Positions 62,601 to 64,000 of a stretch of 64,000 bases of DNA are shown here, piece after piece (the stretch's first letter is position 1; each line of letters starts with the position of its first letter). Source of the stretch: Mercurialis annua. Lineage: Eukaryota; Streptophyta; Magnoliopsida; Malpighiales; Euphorbiaceae. The position numbers were made by a program, and so were the translations under genes. Below the pieces are notes generated by a model. It was not told where the DNA came from and made no database searches. It saw nothing but the letters and a program-made list of their open reading frames with translations. The DNA lies in the NCBI RefSeq assembly GCF_937616625.2, contig NC_065573.1, positions 10,183,001 through 10,247,000 of the forward strand, read 5' to 3'.

Positions 62601-64000
62601 TTGTGTAATAACCTAACCATGCTTAGGTAATCGGAACAACGCGACAAAGAGAATTGAGACGCGACATACTAATCTAGCGTCACTTTTCACGCACACTTTG
62701 CGTAATATAACCTAACCATGCTTAGGTAATCAGAACGACGCGTTATCGAGACTTGAGACGTGACATACTAATCTAGCGTCACTTTTCACGTACACTCTGC
62801 GTAATATAACCTAACCATGCTTAGGTAATAGGAACGACGCGTTAAATAGACTTGAGACGCGATATACTAATCTATTGTCATTTTTCACGCACACTTTAAC
62901 GACGCGTTAGAAAGACTTGTGACTCGACATAAGCATGGTAGTCGAAACGACGCTCTAAAAAGACTCGAGACGGGCCATACTAATCTAGCGTCACTTTTTA
63001 CGCACACTTTGTGTAATATAACCTAACCACGCTTAGGTAATCAGAACGACGCGTTAAAGTGAATTTAGACGCGACATACTAATCTAGTGTCACTTTTCAC
63101 GTACACTTTGCATAATATAACCTAACCATGCTTAGATAATCAGATCGACGCTTTAAAGAGACCTGAGACGCGAAATACTAATCTAGCGTTACTTTTCACG
63201 CACGCTTTGTGTAATACTCCCTCCGCCCCGTAAAGATAGAAAAAGTAGTTATTTCACAAGAATTAAGAAAGTAGTTAATTATAGGAAATTTGTGATAATT
63301 TTCCTAAATTGTCCTTTTAATTTCTTGAAGTAAATCATAATAAATTAGTGATTCCTCAACCCAAAGCCACTATATAAATATTAGCCAATAGAATTTTAGA
63401 TGCATAAAAACCATACACTGAAACTTTAAATCAATTAATGTTGATATAAGGGTATTTTAATAATTTTATAGTTAACTAACACTACTTTTTCTATCTTTGT
63501 GGGACAAAAAAAGTAGCTACTTTTTCTATCTTTACGGGACGGAGGGAGTATAACCTAACCATGCTTTAGGTAATCGGAACAACGCAATAAAGAGAATTGA
63601 GACGCGACATACTAATCTAGCGTCGCTTTTCACAATGCTTAGGTAATCAGAATGACAAGTTAGATAGACTGAAGACACGACATACTAATCTATTGTCATT
63701 TTTCACGTACGATGTGCGTAATATAACCTAACCATGCTTAATTAATTGAAACGACGTATTAAATAGACTTAAGACGCGACATACTAATCTATTGTCATTT
63801 TTCACGCACACTTTCCCTCATATAACCAAACCATGCTTAGGTAATCAGAACGACGCGTATGGAGACTTGAGACGCGTAATATTAATATAGCGTCACTTTT
63901 TGCGCACACTTTGCGTAATGTAACATAACCATGCTTAGGAAATCAAAACGACGCGTATGGAGACTTGAGACGAGACATACTAATCTAGTGTCACTTTTCA
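59692..64000 (+). repeat. 4.78-kb higher-order repeat, copy C (cut by window)
   Basis: The third copy, complete through the MITE and cut by the window edge about 470 bp before its expected end. The full-length left part (3,525 bp to the MITE) retains the 1,028 bp missing from copy B. It shares with copy B several states not in A (TAACTTCGAC, CCGTACGAATC, MITE GTCCTTTT). Private changes include TTAAAGGGACTTG near 59719 and CGTTATCGAGACTTGAG near 62741. The array probably continues beyond the window. Confidence 0.93.
63217..63548. mobile_element. Stowaway MITE, copy C
   Basis: 332 bp, apparently identical to copy B by eye over the stretches compared, TA-flanked, in the same monomer context. 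It is the third co-amplified copy and helps place the block boundary and the order of duplication. Confidence 0.95.

Noticed and set aside
54686..63548. Three independent Stowaway insertions
   Set aside because: All three lie in the same monomer at the same base with nearly identical flanks for kilobases, so they are copies of one insertion amplified with the satellite.
490..64000. Telomere repeat, because CCTAACC and TTAGG recur
   Set aside because: The motif occurs once per 99 bp inside a longer unit and never as consecutive CCCTAAA repeats.
490..64000. CRISPR-like regularly spaced repeats
   Set aside because: The whole 99-bp unit is repeated with no unique spacers, there are no cas genes, and plant MITEs are embedded.
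490..64000. CENP-B box in the GGAACGACGCGTT region
   Set aside because: It does not match the essential positions of the TTCG(N4)A(N2)CGGG motif; similarity is limited to short CG-containing stretches.

Overview
The window is plant nuclear repetitive DNA with no protein-coding or RNA gene that I can support. About 95% of it is one tandem satellite with a monomer of about 99 bp. Recognisable landmarks in the monomer are CCTAACCATGCTTAGG, ACGACGCGTTAAAGAG and CTAGCGTCACTTTTCACGC. A flowering-plant source is suggested by three kinds of embedded element: Stowaway MITEs (CTCCCTCCG ends, TA target duplication), a MITE with GAGCATCT ends and a TAA target duplication, and an LTR-like remnant with a plant-style TATA box. 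I cannot name the species.

Layout: 1-486 is satellite in reverse orientation, and the array flips strand at about 486-489. From there to 64000 all satellite runs in one orientation. It is interrupted by an 850-bp element with perfect 102-bp terminal inverted repeats (3247-4096), an LTR-like insertion of about 1.1 kb (16447-17543), a 581-bp Tourist/Harbinger-like MITE (32470-33050), and three copies of one Stowaway MITE (54686, 58437, 63217).

The array has structure at several scales. There are 99-bp monomers, a recurrent 48-bp short monomer, and monomer subfamilies with diagnostic variants. There are local duplications (99, 146, 649 bp), higher-order repeats of about 1.7, 2.3 and 2.83 kb, a block spanning about 8.5 kb, and a diverged colinear copy of roughly 0.5-10.9 kb at about 40.8-52.5 kb. 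The youngest layer is a 4,779-bp higher-order repeat present as copy A (51161-55939), copy B (55940-59691, with a 1,028-bp internal deletion) and copy C (59692 to the window edge). The Stowaway element was carried along in all three.

Nothing here works as a gene set. The window records array turnover: unequal exchange, segmental amplification, inversion, CpG decay and occasional transposon insertion. A centromeric, pericentromeric or heterochromatic knob location is plausible but cannot be decided from sequence alone. The scattered open frames follow from the monomer length being divisible by three and are not reported as genes.
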